DNA from: Duganella sp. BJB476 | GTDB lineage: Bacteria > Pseudomonadota > Gammaproteobacteria > Burkholderiales > Burkholderiaceae_D | Length of the DNA: 64,000 nt | Direction of reading: 5' to 3' | NCBI RefSeq assembly: GCF_003416895.1 | Contig: NZ_QVIO01000014.1 | Span: 1-64,000, forward strand | Part shown: one piece after another, positions 9,088 to 17,311 of the stretch | Numbering within the stretch: position 1 is the stretch's first letter | How the letters are laid out: each line of letters opens with the position of its first letter | Notes under the pieces: model-generated | What the model saw: the letters and a program-made list of their open reading frames with translations, nothing else | What the model was told of the DNA's origin: nothing | Databases searched by the model: none | Position numbers and translations under genes: made by a program

Positions 9088-9133
9088 GGCCACTAAGGCG
9101 GTAGAATGCGTGCTTTCCAGCAGGGAGTATGCC

Positions 9134-9349
9134 GTGAGCACCAACGAAGACCGCTTTATCGATATTGAAATCAAACTGGCGCACCAGGAGCACATCGTGG
9201 AGTCGCTGAACCAGCGCGTCTACGAGCAACAGCAGCAGATCGACAAGCTCGAGCAGATGTGCGCGGCGCTGGTGCAGCATGTGCGCGACCAGGCGCAAGG
9301 CGGCGGAGGCGGCGGCGCGTTGGCGCACGAACCGCCACCGCATTACTGA
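9134..9349 (+). CDS. slyX: SlyX family protein
   Basis: A 71-residue protein with a single coiled-coil helix (DIEIKLAHQEHIVESLNQRV, then QQQQIDKLEQM) and a Gly/Pro/His-rich tail (EPPPHY), the standard SlyX pattern. The function of the family is unknown. The GTG at 9134 is preceded by GGGAG, and starting there gives the family's usual length. The gene ends exactly where the opposite-strand UPF0303 gene ends (9349/9350). Confidence 0.85.
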   Translation: MSTNEDRFIDIEIKLAHQEHIVESLNQRVYEQQQQIDKLEQMCAALVQHVRDQAQGGGGGGALAHEPPPHY

Positions 9350-9817
9350 TTACGCCAGCACAGCGCGCAGCGCTTCCACCACGATCGCATGGTCTTCCGC
9401 CTGGCGCAGGCCGGAGACGGTGGCCGTGCCGATCAGTCCGACATTCTTGACCACCACCGGAAAGGAACCGCCGTAGGGCGCGTACTCTTTCGGGTCCAGG
9501 TACTTCACCTCCTCGAACGCCACGCCGCGATTTTTATAATCGGTGCCAATGTGGAAGGAGCAGCGGCCGAAGCGCGTCACCACATTGCTCTTGCGGCGTA
9601 TCCAGTCGGCCTGGTCGGGCGTCGCGCCCTGCATCGCGTGGTGGAACAGCACCTTGCCGTTGACCGTCACGTTGACGGTGACGCTCTTGTCGCGTTGCCT
9701 GGCCAGCTCGACCACCTTCAGGCCCAGCGCCAGCGCGGTGTCGCTGGTGAAGGCGGTGAATTGCAATTCCTTTTCCTGCTGCGCCAGGGTTTCCAGCAGC
9801 TCGACATAATTTTCCAT
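9350..9817 (-). CDS. UPF0303 / GlcG-HbpS-like heme-degrading-domain protein
   Basis: A 155-residue protein of the UPF0303 family, related to GlcG/HbpS folds. Conserved stretches include FTSDTALALGLKVVELA, HHAMQGATPDQADWIRRK and GGSFPVVVKNVGLIGTATVSG. Members are sometimes annotated as heme-degrading, but a reaction is not established for this subgroup. No signal peptide. It stands alone between slyX (convergent) and the Sel1/TonB gene (same strand, 36 bp). Confidence 0.8.
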   Translation of the reverse strand: MENYVELLETLAQQEKELQFTAFTSDTALALGLKVVELARQRDKSVTVNVTVNGKVLFHHAMQGATPDQADWIRRKSNVVTRFGRCSFHIGTDYKNRGVAFEEVKYLDPKEYAPYGGSFPVVVKNVGLIGTATVSGLRQAEDHAIVVEALRAVLA

Positions 9818-9853
9818 CGTTGATCCTTTTCCGGTACAAGACGGCAGTGTAGC

Positions 9854-11488
9854 CTAGCGGAAGTTGAAGCGCGGAGCGGCTGCCTGCTGCTCGGCCTTGG
9901 CCTGCCACTCGCTGGCCAGCGCGGCATTTGCCTTCAGGCCCAGTTCGCCGTTTGTGTAAGCGGTGGCGAGGCGGCGCATGGCGGCCTCAAAGTTCAGATC
10001 AGCTGAACGCTGGTACATGGCGGCGGCGGTCGCCGCGTTTTGCGGAACGCCTTGCCCGGCTTCGTACAGCGCCGCCAGGCGATACAGGCCATCCTTATTG
10101 TTCTGATCAACGGCGCTTTGATACAGCGAAACGGCCTTGTTCAGGTCTTTCTCTATGCCCAGTCCGTGCTGGTATAGGCCGCCCAGCGCTGCTTGCGCAT
10201 TGCCATTCCCATGTCCCGCCGCGCGTATGTACCACTCGCGTGCGGCCGCATAGTCCTGCGTAACGCCGCGACCTATTTCGTAAGCATAGCCCAGGTTGTT
10301 TTCGGCGGCTGCGTTACCGCCCTTGGCAGCGGTGCGTTGCCATTGCACGCCTTCGGAAGGATTGGCGGCGACGCCGTGCATCCCGTGGGCCAGCACCAGT
10401 CCCAGTCGGATTTGCGAGCTGATATCTTCGTCGGCCGCAGCCAGACGCAGGTAGCGTATGCCTTCCTCATCGTTTTGGGAAACGCCCTTGCCACTCAGGT
10501 ACATCGTCGCCAGATCGCGTTCGGCGACGGGACTGCGTTTTGCGGCTGCCAGCTTCAGCCATTGGAGCGCCTGTGGCAGATCCTCGGGAACGCCTTTGCC
10601 GGACAGGTAGCACTGACCCAGGGCAGCCTCACCCTTGGTGTTGCCACCTTCGGCTGCCTTGCGAAACCATTTTGCGGCCTCAGCCAGATTGATCGGGACG
10701 CCGAATCCATCTGAATGCAGCAGGCCGATATTGAATTCCGCCCGGTGGTCGCCTTGCGTCGCTGACTTCAGATACCAGATCATCGCTTCGGCATAGTTTT
10801 GTGTGACACCTTTGGCTTGCACATAACGGTAGCCGAGTTCAGTCTGTCCGTTTGCATTGCCCGCTTCTGCGGTTTTGCGATACCAAGCCGCGGCTTCGGC
10901 CTGGTCCCTCGGCGCATTTCTTCCGGTGGACAGCCGATTGGCCAGCTCGAACTGGGCGTCCACCAGGCTCTTGTCGAGCGTGGTACGGAACTGCTTCAGG
11001 GCGGTCGCTTGATTGGCTGCGCCGTTGCTGTAGGCCTTGGCCAGCAGGTACAGCGCCTCGGGATCTCCGGCCAGCGCGGCATCCCGGTATTGGTTCACTG
11101 CCGACTGATCGACTCGTATCTTAGAGTCGTCCCCCAGGTCCCAGACATACTGCATCTGCTGCCAGGCACTGACGGGTTTGCTGTCAACGGTACCCGGCTT
11201 GAAGTGGCACAGACGCAGGCCGGTCACGGCCGCATCGTCGAGCAGCGGGAAGCCGCTGGAGCGGGTCACTTTGGCGTCGGCGACGCTGCCGTCGGCGGCG
11301 ATCAGGAAGGCCAGCGTGACGGTACCGGATTGTTCATTGCGCAGCGCTTCCCTCGGCCAGCCAGGCTTGGCGCAGCTACGGAAATCGGCGATGGCTGGTT
11401 TAAGCGATTCTGCCGCGCCGGTGGACAGCGAAATAGTGACGCCTAGCGCCGCAGCCAGCAGCCGCCAAGTGGAAAAAGTCTGGCCCAT
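9854..11488 (-). CDS. TonB C-terminal domain fused to Sel1 repeats
   Basis: A 544-residue exported protein. A signal peptide (residues 1-25, ending STGAA) is followed by a TonB/TolA-like C-terminal domain (about 35-115; WPREALRNEQSGTVTLAFLI, ADGSVADAKV, FKPG). Then come about ten 36-residue Sel1-type helical repeats (for example AAKWFRKAAEGGNTKGEAALG, split over the repeat; YLSGKGVPEDLPQAL; YEIGRGVTQDY), running to about residue 525. Sel1 repeats are protein-interaction alpha-solenoids. Placing the TonB-C domain at the N-terminus with no membrane anchor suggests a periplasmic adaptor, not an energy transducer. Function is not known. Confidence 0.8.
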   Translation of the reverse strand: MGQTFSTWRLLAAALGVTISLSTGAAESLKPAIADFRSCAKPGWPREALRNEQSGTVTLAFLIAADGSVADAKVTRSSGFPLLDDAAVTGLRLCHFKPGTVDSKPVSAWQQMQYVWDLGDDSKIRVDQSAVNQYRDAALAGDPEALYLLAKAYSNGAANQATALKQFRTTLDKSLVDAQFELANRLSTGRNAPRDQAEAAAWYRKTAEAGNANGQTELGYRYVQAKGVTQNYAEAMIWYLKSATQGDHRAEFNIGLLHSDGFGVPINLAEAAKWFRKAAEGGNTKGEAALGQCYLSGKGVPEDLPQALQWLKLAAAKRSPVAERDLATMYLSGKGVSQNDEEGIRYLRLAAADEDISSQIRLGLVLAHGMHGVAANPSEGVQWQRTAAKGGNAAAENNLGYAYEIGRGVTQDYAAAREWYIRAAGHGNGNAQAALGGLYQHGLGIEKDLNKAVSLYQSAVDQNNKDGLYRLAALYEAGQGVPQNAATAAAMYQRSADLNFEAAMRRLATAYTNGELGLKANAALASEWQAKAEQQAAAPRFNFR

Positions 11489-11646
11489 GGCGTATCCTTA
11501 ATGTTTCAAATTTGAAAATTGGCAGGATAGGCGGTAATTGCACGTTTGTCTATGATCAGAAGGATAGGCGTGGCGTGTCGAATTCACGGACCGTCGTTCG
11601 TCGTAGATTATAGAGGGATGTCCTCTCACTCACAGGAGATACGATC

Positions 11647-12093
11647 ATGACTACGAATACTGTACAACTGCAACGGGTACTGAAGGCCAAGGCGGAGCGC
11701 GTCTACCGCGCCTTCCTGGATGCCGACGCGCTGGCCAAATGGCTGCCGCCGCACGGCTTCACCGGCAAGGTGCATGCGCTGGACGCCAGGGTGGGCGGCG
11801 GCTACCGCATGTCGTTCACCAACTTCACCACCGGCGGCGGCCATCACTTCGGCGGTGAATACCTGGAGCTGGTGCCGAACCAGCGCCTGGTCTACACCGG
11901 CAAGTTCGACGATCCCAACCTGCCCGGCGTGATGCAGACCACCGTGACGCTGCGCGAAGTGTTCTGCGGCGTGGAGCTGAAGGTGGTGCAGGAAGGCATA
12001 CCGGCGATGATCCCGACGGAAGCCTGCTATCTGGGCTGGCAGGAATCACTGGTGCTGTTGGCGCAGTTGGTGGAACCTGAGATACGCGAGTAA
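11647..12093 (+). CDS. SRPBCC / AHSA1-type protein
   Basis: A 148-residue START-like protein of the activator-of-Hsp90 (AHSA1) group. It opens with LQRVLKAKAERVYRAFLD and ALAKWLPPHGF, has the mid-strand GGGYRMSF and GGEYLELVPNQRLVYTGKF, and ends GWQESLVLLAQLVE. The fold binds hydrophobic ligands; the specific role is unknown. AGGAGA lies 8 bp before ATG 11647. The next gene follows after 19 bp and may be co-transcribed. Confidence 0.85.
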   Translation: MTTNTVQLQRVLKAKAERVYRAFLDADALAKWLPPHGFTGKVHALDARVGGGYRMSFTNFTTGGGHHFGGEYLELVPNQRLVYTGKFDDPNLPGVMQTTVTLREVFCGVELKVVQEGIPAMIPTEACYLGWQESLVLLAQLVEPEIRE

Positions 12094-12112
12094 ATTTAGA
12101 GGACGGAAAAAA

Positions 12113-12595
12113 GTGGAGATATTCGCCGGACGACGTGCTGTCGGACGCTGGTTTAAAAATTTTCTGGCGCTGGTGGGCTTGTTGGCCTTGCTGGCAGGCG
12201 CGGCGCGTTTTTTGCTGGGCTACTTCGGAGACCAGCCCTTCCAAACGAAGGAGATGCGCTCGCCTGATGGCAGGTACAAGGCGGTGCTGCTCAACGAGAG
12301 TGGCGGCGGCGGCCCTTCTTCCTATTGCATCGATACGGTCGTGGTCATACCTGCCGACGTGAAGGTTGATGCGCGCGAGGATGCCCAGGTGGTCTATGTG
12401 GGTGGTTGCGGGAGCCTCCGTGATCCGGCGACCAATAATCTGCGCAACGGCCCGGATGTCAAATGGCTCGCAAGCAATCGCCTGGAGATCCGTTTTCCGC
12501 AAGAGAGCGTGGGCGGCGTCGCGGCGATGCGCCTGAAGCAGTATGCCGTCCAGGGCACTGTGACCATCACCTACCGCATCGACAGCAGCTATTGA
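12113..12595 (+). CDS. Hypothetical membrane-anchored protein
   Basis: A 160-residue protein I do not recognise. An N-terminal transmembrane helix (about 14-36, FLALVGLLALLAGAARFLLG) is followed by a predicted extracytoplasmic beta-rich domain with one Cys pair (SYCIDTVVV and VGGCGS). The SPDGRYKAVLLNES stretch resembles small beta-sandwich proteins of unknown function in other proteobacteria. The start is GTG with GAGGA about 10 bp upstream. Confidence 0.6.
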   Translation: MEIFAGRRAVGRWFKNFLALVGLLALLAGAARFLLGYFGDQPFQTKEMRSPDGRYKAVLLNESGGGGPSSYCIDTVVVIPADVKVDAREDAQVVYVGGCGSLRDPATNNLRNGPDVKWLASNRLEIRFPQESVGGVAAMRLKQYAVQGTVTITYRIDSSY

Positions 12596-12639
12596 TTGTT
12601 GGGTTCTCGGCCCTTGTGCAGTTTAATGCAGCAAGCGCA

Positions 12640-12954
12640 CTAGAGCAGACCGTAGATTTTGACGATCAAGCTCATCGTGCCAAGGGCCGTGGTCAGGCAG
12701 ATGCTAAGCAGAATGCGAAAGTCCGTGGTGCGTATCTTCAGCAGTTGCTCGTGCACGCGAGCAAACTCGGCATTCATGCGAGCGAAGCCCATATCCACAC
12801 GAACAAAGCCGCCGTCCGTGCGAACGAAGTCGGCCCTCATTCCTTCCTGTAGCCGTGATATGGCCTGGCCTTGGTAGTGGATCGCCGTCTCTAAACGGGC
12901 AACACGCTCTGCGATGCTGTGATGTTCCTGCAGGGGCTGATGCTTGCCATTCAT
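12640..12954 (-). CDS. Small coiled-coil protein with C-terminal membrane anchor
   Basis: A 104-residue protein. An amphipathic helix (SIAERVARLETAIHYQGQAI) leads into a repeated heptad-like segment (DFVRTDGGFVRVDMGFARMN, then AEFARVHEQLLKI) and one C-terminal transmembrane helix (ILLSICLTTALGTMSLIVKI). This layout resembles DUF1640/hemolysin-XhlA-like tail-anchored coiled coils, but I do not assign a family. I chose ATG 12954 because GAGGAG precedes it; the frame is open back to 13116 without a better signal. Confidence 0.6.
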   Translation of the reverse strand: MNGKHQPLQEHHSIAERVARLETAIHYQGQAISRLQEGMRADFVRTDGGFVRVDMGFARMNAEFARVHEQLLKIRTTDFRILLSICLTTALGTMSLIVKIYGLL

Positions 12955-13161
12955 GATTGACTCCTCGAGGGCATCTACCACTGTACGCCAGCACGCACGT
13001 GCAGCATAGCGTGCACGATTGATGTAGGTCCCAACGGCACCGCGATCTCGGCAGTGCCCCTTCTGGGCTTTGTGGGCAGACGATATTCTACTGTTGGTCG
13101 GGATGATAAGTTCCATGAGGTGCTATGATTTAGTGACCATCCAGATAGTCAGGAGGTTCCC

Positions 13162-13398
13162 ATGTACACGTTTTCTTTGGCTGAAGCGAAAGCGCAGTTG
13201 AGCAGGCTGATCGAGTTAGTGGAAGGGGGAGAGCAGGTGACGATCACCAAGCGAGGAAAAGCGGTCGTCAAGATCGTGAAGAGCGATCTACCCCGGCAGC
13301 ATGTCCCAAGCTTGACCGAACACCGGGCTGGCATTCGTTATTTGGGCGAGCCTTCAGCCGAATTTATACGCAAGATGCGCGACTCGGATCGTTTCTGA
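13162..13398 (+). CDS. Phd/YefM-type antitoxin
   Basis: A 78-residue antitoxin. The N-terminal Phd/YefM dimerisation and DNA-binding fold is clear (YTFSLAEAKAQLSRLIELVE, then GEQVTITKRGKAVVKI), followed by a toxin-neutralising tail ending FIRKMRDSDRF. An ideal AGGAGG lies at 13151-13156. Its stop overlaps the start of the PIN toxin (TGATG), so translation is probably coupled. By analogy the complex represses its own promoter. Confidence 0.88.
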   Translation: MYTFSLAEAKAQLSRLIELVEGGEQVTITKRGKAVVKIVKSDLPRQHVPSLTEHRAGIRYLGEPSAEFIRKMRDSDRF

Positions 13399-13823
13399 TG
13401 CGGTATATCGACACCAGTGTCTTGATGGCTTTCCTGCTTCCAGAATCCGGCAGTCAACTCGCTGAACGGTTGATGACCAGTCCTGGCGACGCCTTGGCAT
13501 TTAGCAGCTGGACGGAAGTGGAGTTGCTGTCTGCCTTGGGCATTCAGATTCGGCGCAAGCTGATCACGCGACGTGGAGCAAGGAAGGCAGTCGATGCCTT
13601 TGCGAACCTTGTGGCGCCAGTCCTGGTCAGGCTTGCAGTCGATGACAACGACCATCGCATGGCGACACATATGCTGGATGGATGGCAGACCGGTCTTCGC
13701 GCAGGCGATGCATTGCATTTGGCACTGGTCCAAGAATACCAAGCCGAATTATGGACCTTTGATCGAACCATGGCGAAGGCTGCTTCGCATTTTGGCCTTC
13801 GATGCCAGCTTCTGCGTAGTTAA
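13398..13823 (+). CDS. vapC: VapC-type PIN-domain toxin
   Basis: A 141-residue PIN-domain ribonuclease. Acidic catalytic residues are visible: MRYIDTSVLMAF (D5), WTEVELLSAL (E in the second motif), LRAGDALHLA (third motif) and ELWTFDRTMAKAA (fourth). VapC toxins cleave tRNA or rRNA when not held by their antitoxin, here the Phd-type protein directly upstream. Pairing a Phd/YefM antitoxin with a PIN toxin is a common VapBC variant. Length is standard. Confidence 0.88.
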   Translation: MRYIDTSVLMAFLLPESGSQLAERLMTSPGDALAFSSWTEVELLSALGIQIRRKLITRRGARKAVDAFANLVAPVLVRLAVDDNDHRMATHMLDGWQTGLRAGDALHLALVQEYQAELWTFDRTMAKAASHFGLRCQLLRS

Positions 13824-13856
13824 CAGGCTGGCCAAGCGAGAAGGAAAATTGGGCCT

Positions 13857-13985
13857 ATGCGAACAGGCGCGCCAGAGAAGGAACTGAAGCTGGCACGCAA
13901 GCGTTTGAAGGAGAAAGGCAGCATGCGCCATCCGTCGCAACGCTTCAAAAATATGCTGCTGCGGTCGGTTGTGAACTACAGATAA
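13857..13985 (+). CDS. Possible 42-residue basic peptide
   Basis: A short open frame between the VapC gene and the TMEM175-like gene, rich in Lys and Arg (EKELKLARKRLKEKG, then RHPSQRFKNMLLRSVVNYR). AAGGAAAA lies about 9 bp upstream. It has no recognisable family, and such a basic composition can arise by chance, so this is tentative. It could also be the decayed 3' remnant of a larger gene. Confidence 0.25.
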   Translation: MRTGAPEKELKLARKRLKEKGSMRHPSQRFKNMLLRSVVNYR

Positions 13986-14026
13986 AACTGGTCCGGCACA
14001 AGCCGGCCTGAAAAGGATAACGAGAA

Positions 14027-14584
14027 ATGGGCAAGGGCAGGTTGGAAGCATTCAGCGACGGCGTCATCGCGATCATCATCACCATCATGGTGCTGGAACT
14101 GAAGGTGCCGCATGGCGCGGACTGGGCGGCGTTGCAGCCTTTGTGGCCGGTGTTCCTCAGCTATGTGCTGAGCTTCATCTACGTCGGCATCTACTGGAAC
14201 AACCACCATCACCTGATCCACACCGTCAGCAAGGTCACCGGCGGCGCGCTGTGGGGCAATCTGCATTTGCTGTTCTGGTTGTCGCTGGTGCCGTTCGTGA
14301 CCAGCTGGGTCGGCGAGAACCATTTCGCCGCGCTGCCGCTGGCCTGCTATGGCTTCATCCTGTTCATGTCCAGCATCGCCTACTTCATCCTGGCGAAGTG
14401 CCTGGCGGCCAACAACGAGGCGCTCAGGATTGCGCTCGGCAAGGATCGCAAGGGCAAGCTGTCGACGCTGCTGTATTTGATCGGTATCGGCGTGTCGCTG
14501 GTGGAACCGATGGCCGGTTTCGCGGTCTATGTGAGTGTCGCAATGATCTGGTTTATTCCGGATCGCCGCTTCGAGCACCGCTAG
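14027..14584 (+). CDS. TMEM175-family (DUF1211) membrane protein
   Basis: A 185-residue integral membrane protein with about five to six helices. The first helix carries the family signature RLEAFSDGVIAIIITIMVLEL; the FSD triad lines the pore in bacterial TMEM175 potassium channels. The HHH in YWNNHHHLIHT is also typical. It would sit in the inner membrane as a tetramer and conduct K+ ions. AAGGATAACGAG precedes the start. Its last 32 bp overlap the 3' end of the opposite-strand YjbR gene. Confidence 0.88.
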   Translation: MGKGRLEAFSDGVIAIIITIMVLELKVPHGADWAALQPLWPVFLSYVLSFIYVGIYWNNHHHLIHTVSKVTGGALWGNLHLLFWLSLVPFVTSWVGENHFAALPLACYGFILFMSSIAYFILAKCLAANNEALRIALGKDRKGKLSTLLYLIGIGVSLVEPMAGFAVYVSVAMIWFIPDRRFEHR

Positions 14585-14942
14585 CATGCTGGCTTAACGC
14601 TTTTTGTTTGGCCTTGCTGAGCGACTCCACCGCGCGCCGGTACGATCCCGCCACCAGCTCGGTCAGATAATCGGCCGGGAACTTGCTCACGTCGACGATG
14701 GTCACCCAGTGAAAGCGTCCCATGTAGCGCGCTGGCTTCACGCCCGGCACGTCGGTCAGCTCCAGGAAACGGTCCGGCGTCACGCGCAGGCTGAAGCGCC
14801 AGCGCTCCGGCTCGCTGGTCTTGAAGTAGGCGAAGGTCTTGTCCCCGACCTTGTAGACCAGGATATTCGACGGTTCTCCATGCAGGGTTTCCACCGCGCC
14901 GGGGTATTGCTGGCAATGTCGTTTCAGCTGTTGAGTGTTCAT
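14553..14942 (-). CDS. MmcQ/YjbR family protein
   Basis: A 129-residue protein of the MmcQ/YjbR (DUF419) family: QYPGAVETLHGEPSNILVYK, KTFAYFKTSEPERWRFSLRV, then RYMGRFHWVTI and LTELVAGSYRRAVESL. The fold resembles CyaY/double-wing DNA-binding proteins; function unknown. I chose ATG 14942 (MNTQQLK); the open frame upstream of it is not family-like. The 3' end overlaps the convergent TMEM175-like gene by 32 bp. Confidence 0.85.
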   Translation of the reverse strand: MNTQQLKRHCQQYPGAVETLHGEPSNILVYKVGDKTFAYFKTSEPERWRFSLRVTPDRFLELTDVPGVKPARYMGRFHWVTIVDVSKFPADYLTELVAGSYRRAVESLSKAKQKALSQHASGARSGDPE

Positions 14943-15156
14943 TTCTGCGGTGATGTTGCAACGGAACCTCAGTGTAGCTGTAAAAATGCCAATTCGACAA
15001 AGCATTCTTCGGAAAAAGCCCCCGCTTTCCAACCAAGTGCAGTGCAGCATTTTTTGCCAGTGACTGCCGCCATATCACCCTGATATCATCTTGCGCTTCC
15101 ATGCTGCGCTTAGGCGCGTCAGCATTTTCCCTCGGCGTTTAATGAAAGATGTCACC

Positions 15157-17286
15157 ATGTCCCGTCCTCAAGTGCTCGTAATCGCGGCCGCCCTCGGCCT
15201 GGCCTTCTCCCAGACCGTGCTGGCCGCACCTGCTCCCGCCGCCGCGCTGGCCGGCAACCCGCTGGCCGCCGCCAGCACGCTGCCGTTCCACTACCCGGCA
15301 TTTGACAAGATCAAGGACGAGCACTTCCAGCCGGCCTTCGTCGAAGGCATGCGCATCCAGCTGAAGGAAATCGCAGCGATCGCCGACAACAAGAAGCCGG
15401 CCACGTTCGAGAACACCATCGTCGCCATGGAAAAATCCGGCGAGCTGCTGACCCGCGTGCAAACCACTTTCGGCAACCTGCAAGGCGCCAACACCAACGA
15501 CAAGCTCGATGCGATCGATAGCGAGATGTCGCCCAAGCTGGCCGCCCATGGCGACGCCATCTACCTGAACGCCAAGCTGTACGCCCGCGTGAAATCGCTG
15601 TACGACAACCGCGACAAGCTCAAGCTCGACGCCGAATCCAAGCACCTGCTGGAACGCTACCACACCGATTTCGTCCGCGCCGGCGCCAAGCTGTCCAACG
15701 CCGACAAGGAAAAACTCAAGACCATCAACGGCGCCATCGCCACGCTGCAAACCACCTTCACCCAGAACGTGCTGAAGGAAACCAACGCCTCGGCGCTGGT
15801 GGTCGACACCCGCGAAGAACTGGCCGGCATGACCGACGCCGCCATCGACGCCGCCGCGGCAGCCGCCAAGGCCAAGGGCATGGACGGCAAGTTCCTGGTC
15901 GCCATCGTCAACACCAGCGGCCAGCCGCCGCTGGCCGTGCTGACCAACCGCGCCGTGCGCGAACGCCTGATGGCCGCGTCGCTGACGCGCGGCAGCCACG
16001 GCGGCGAGTTCGACAGCCGCGAAGTGGTGCTGAAAATCGCCAAGGCGCGCGCCGAGAAAGCCACCCTGCTGGGCTACGCCAACTTCGCCGCCTACTCGCT
16101 GGAAGACCAGACCGCGCACGACACCGCCGCCGTCAACAAGCTGCTGGGCGAACTGGCCAAGCCGGCCGTCACCAACGCCAAGAAGGAAGCGGCCGACCTG
16201 CAAGCCGTGGTCGACGCCGACAAGGGCGGCTTCCAGATCGACGCCTCCGACTGGGCCTTCTACACCGACAAGGTGCGCGCCCAGCGCTTCGCCTTCGACG
16301 AGAACCAGTTGAAGCCGTACTTCGAGCTGAACAACGTGCTGACCAATGGCGTGTTCTACGCCGCCGGCAAGCTGTACGGCCTGTCGTTCAAGGAACGCAA
16401 GGACCTGCCGGTGTACAACCCGGACGTGCGCGTGTTCGATGTGTTCGACGCCGACGGCAAGCAGCTGGCCATCTTCCTGGCCGATATGTACGCCCGCAGC
16501 AACAAGCAGGGCGGCGCCTGGATGAACGAGTACAGCTCGCAGTCGTCGCTGCTGGGCACGCATTCGGTGGTGGCCAACCACCTCAACATTCCGAAGCCGC
16601 CGGCAGGCGAGCCGACGCTGCTGACCTACGACGAAGTGAAGACCGCCTTCCACGAGTTCGGCCATGCGCTGCACGGCATGTTCTCCAACGTGAAGTACCC
16701 GCGCTTCTCCGGCACCAGCGTGCCGCGCGATTTCGTCGAATATCCGTCGCAAGTGAACGAGATGTGGGCCGTGTGGCCGGAAGTACTGGCCAACTACGCC
16801 AAGCACTACAAGACCGGCGCGCCTATGCCTAAGGAACTGCTGGACAAGGTCATCGCCTCGAAGAAATTCAACCAGGGCTTCCTGACCACCGAGTACCTGT
16901 CGGCCTCGCTGCTGGACCAGCGCTGGCACCAGCTGACCCCGTCGCAGATCCCGACCGACGTGCTGGGCTTTGAAGCGCAGTCGCTGAAGGACATGGGCGT
17001 GGACTTCGCGCCGGTGCCGCCGCGCTACCGCACCACCTACTTCTCGCACAGCTTCTCCGGCGGCTACTCGGCCGGCTACTACGCCTACCTGTGGTCCGAG
17101 AAGCTGGACGCCGACACCGTCGAATGGTTCAAGGAAAAAGGCGGCCTGAAGCGCGAAAACGGCGACTGGTTCCGCGCCAAGCTGCTGTCGCGCGGCGGCA
17201 CCGACGATGCGATGAATTTGTTCCGCAACTTCCGCGGCCGCGATCCGATCATCGAGCCGCTGCTGGACCGTCGTGGCCTGAAATAA
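15157..17286 (+). CDS. Secreted M3-family metallopeptidase (Dcp/oligopeptidase A-like), copy 1
   Basis: A 709-residue zinc peptidase. A signal peptide (MSRPQVLVIAAALGLAFSQT, then VLAAPAP) is followed by the large helical M3 domain. The zinc motif FHEFGHALHGMF places His499 and His503 as ligands; the third ligand lies in the FVEYPSQVNEMW helix. M3A enzymes of the peptidyl-dipeptidase Dcp type trim oligopeptides from the C-terminus. An upstream ATG at 15142 adds five residues but gives a poorer signal sequence. A close paralogue follows 25 bp downstream, so the two genes form a tandem duplication and probably an operon. Confidence 0.9.
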   Translation: MSRPQVLVIAAALGLAFSQTVLAAPAPAAALAGNPLAAASTLPFHYPAFDKIKDEHFQPAFVEGMRIQLKEIAAIADNKKPATFENTIVAMEKSGELLTRVQTTFGNLQGANTNDKLDAIDSEMSPKLAAHGDAIYLNAKLYARVKSLYDNRDKLKLDAESKHLLERYHTDFVRAGAKLSNADKEKLKTINGAIATLQTTFTQNVLKETNASALVVDTREELAGMTDAAIDAAAAAAKAKGMDGKFLVAIVNTSGQPPLAVLTNRAVRERLMAASLTRGSHGGEFDSREVVLKIAKARAEKATLLGYANFAAYSLEDQTAHDTAAVNKLLGELAKPAVTNAKKEAADLQAVVDADKGGFQIDASDWAFYTDKVRAQRFAFDENQLKPYFELNNVLTNGVFYAAGKLYGLSFKERKDLPVYNPDVRVFDVFDADGKQLAIFLADMYARSNKQGGAWMNEYSSQSSLLGTHSVVANHLNIPKPPAGEPTLLTYDEVKTAFHEFGHALHGMFSNVKYPRFSGTSVPRDFVEYPSQVNEMWAVWPEVLANYAKHYKTGAPMPKELLDKVIASKKFNQGFLTTEYLSASLLDQRWHQLTPSQIPTDVLGFEAQSLKDMGVDFAPVPPRYRTTYFSHSFSGGYSAGYYAYLWSEKLDADTVEWFKEKGGLKRENGDWFRAKLLSRGGTDDAMNLFRNFRGRDPIIEPLLDRRGLK

Positions 17287-17311
17287 TATAAACCGTTTAT
17301 AAGAAAACCAG

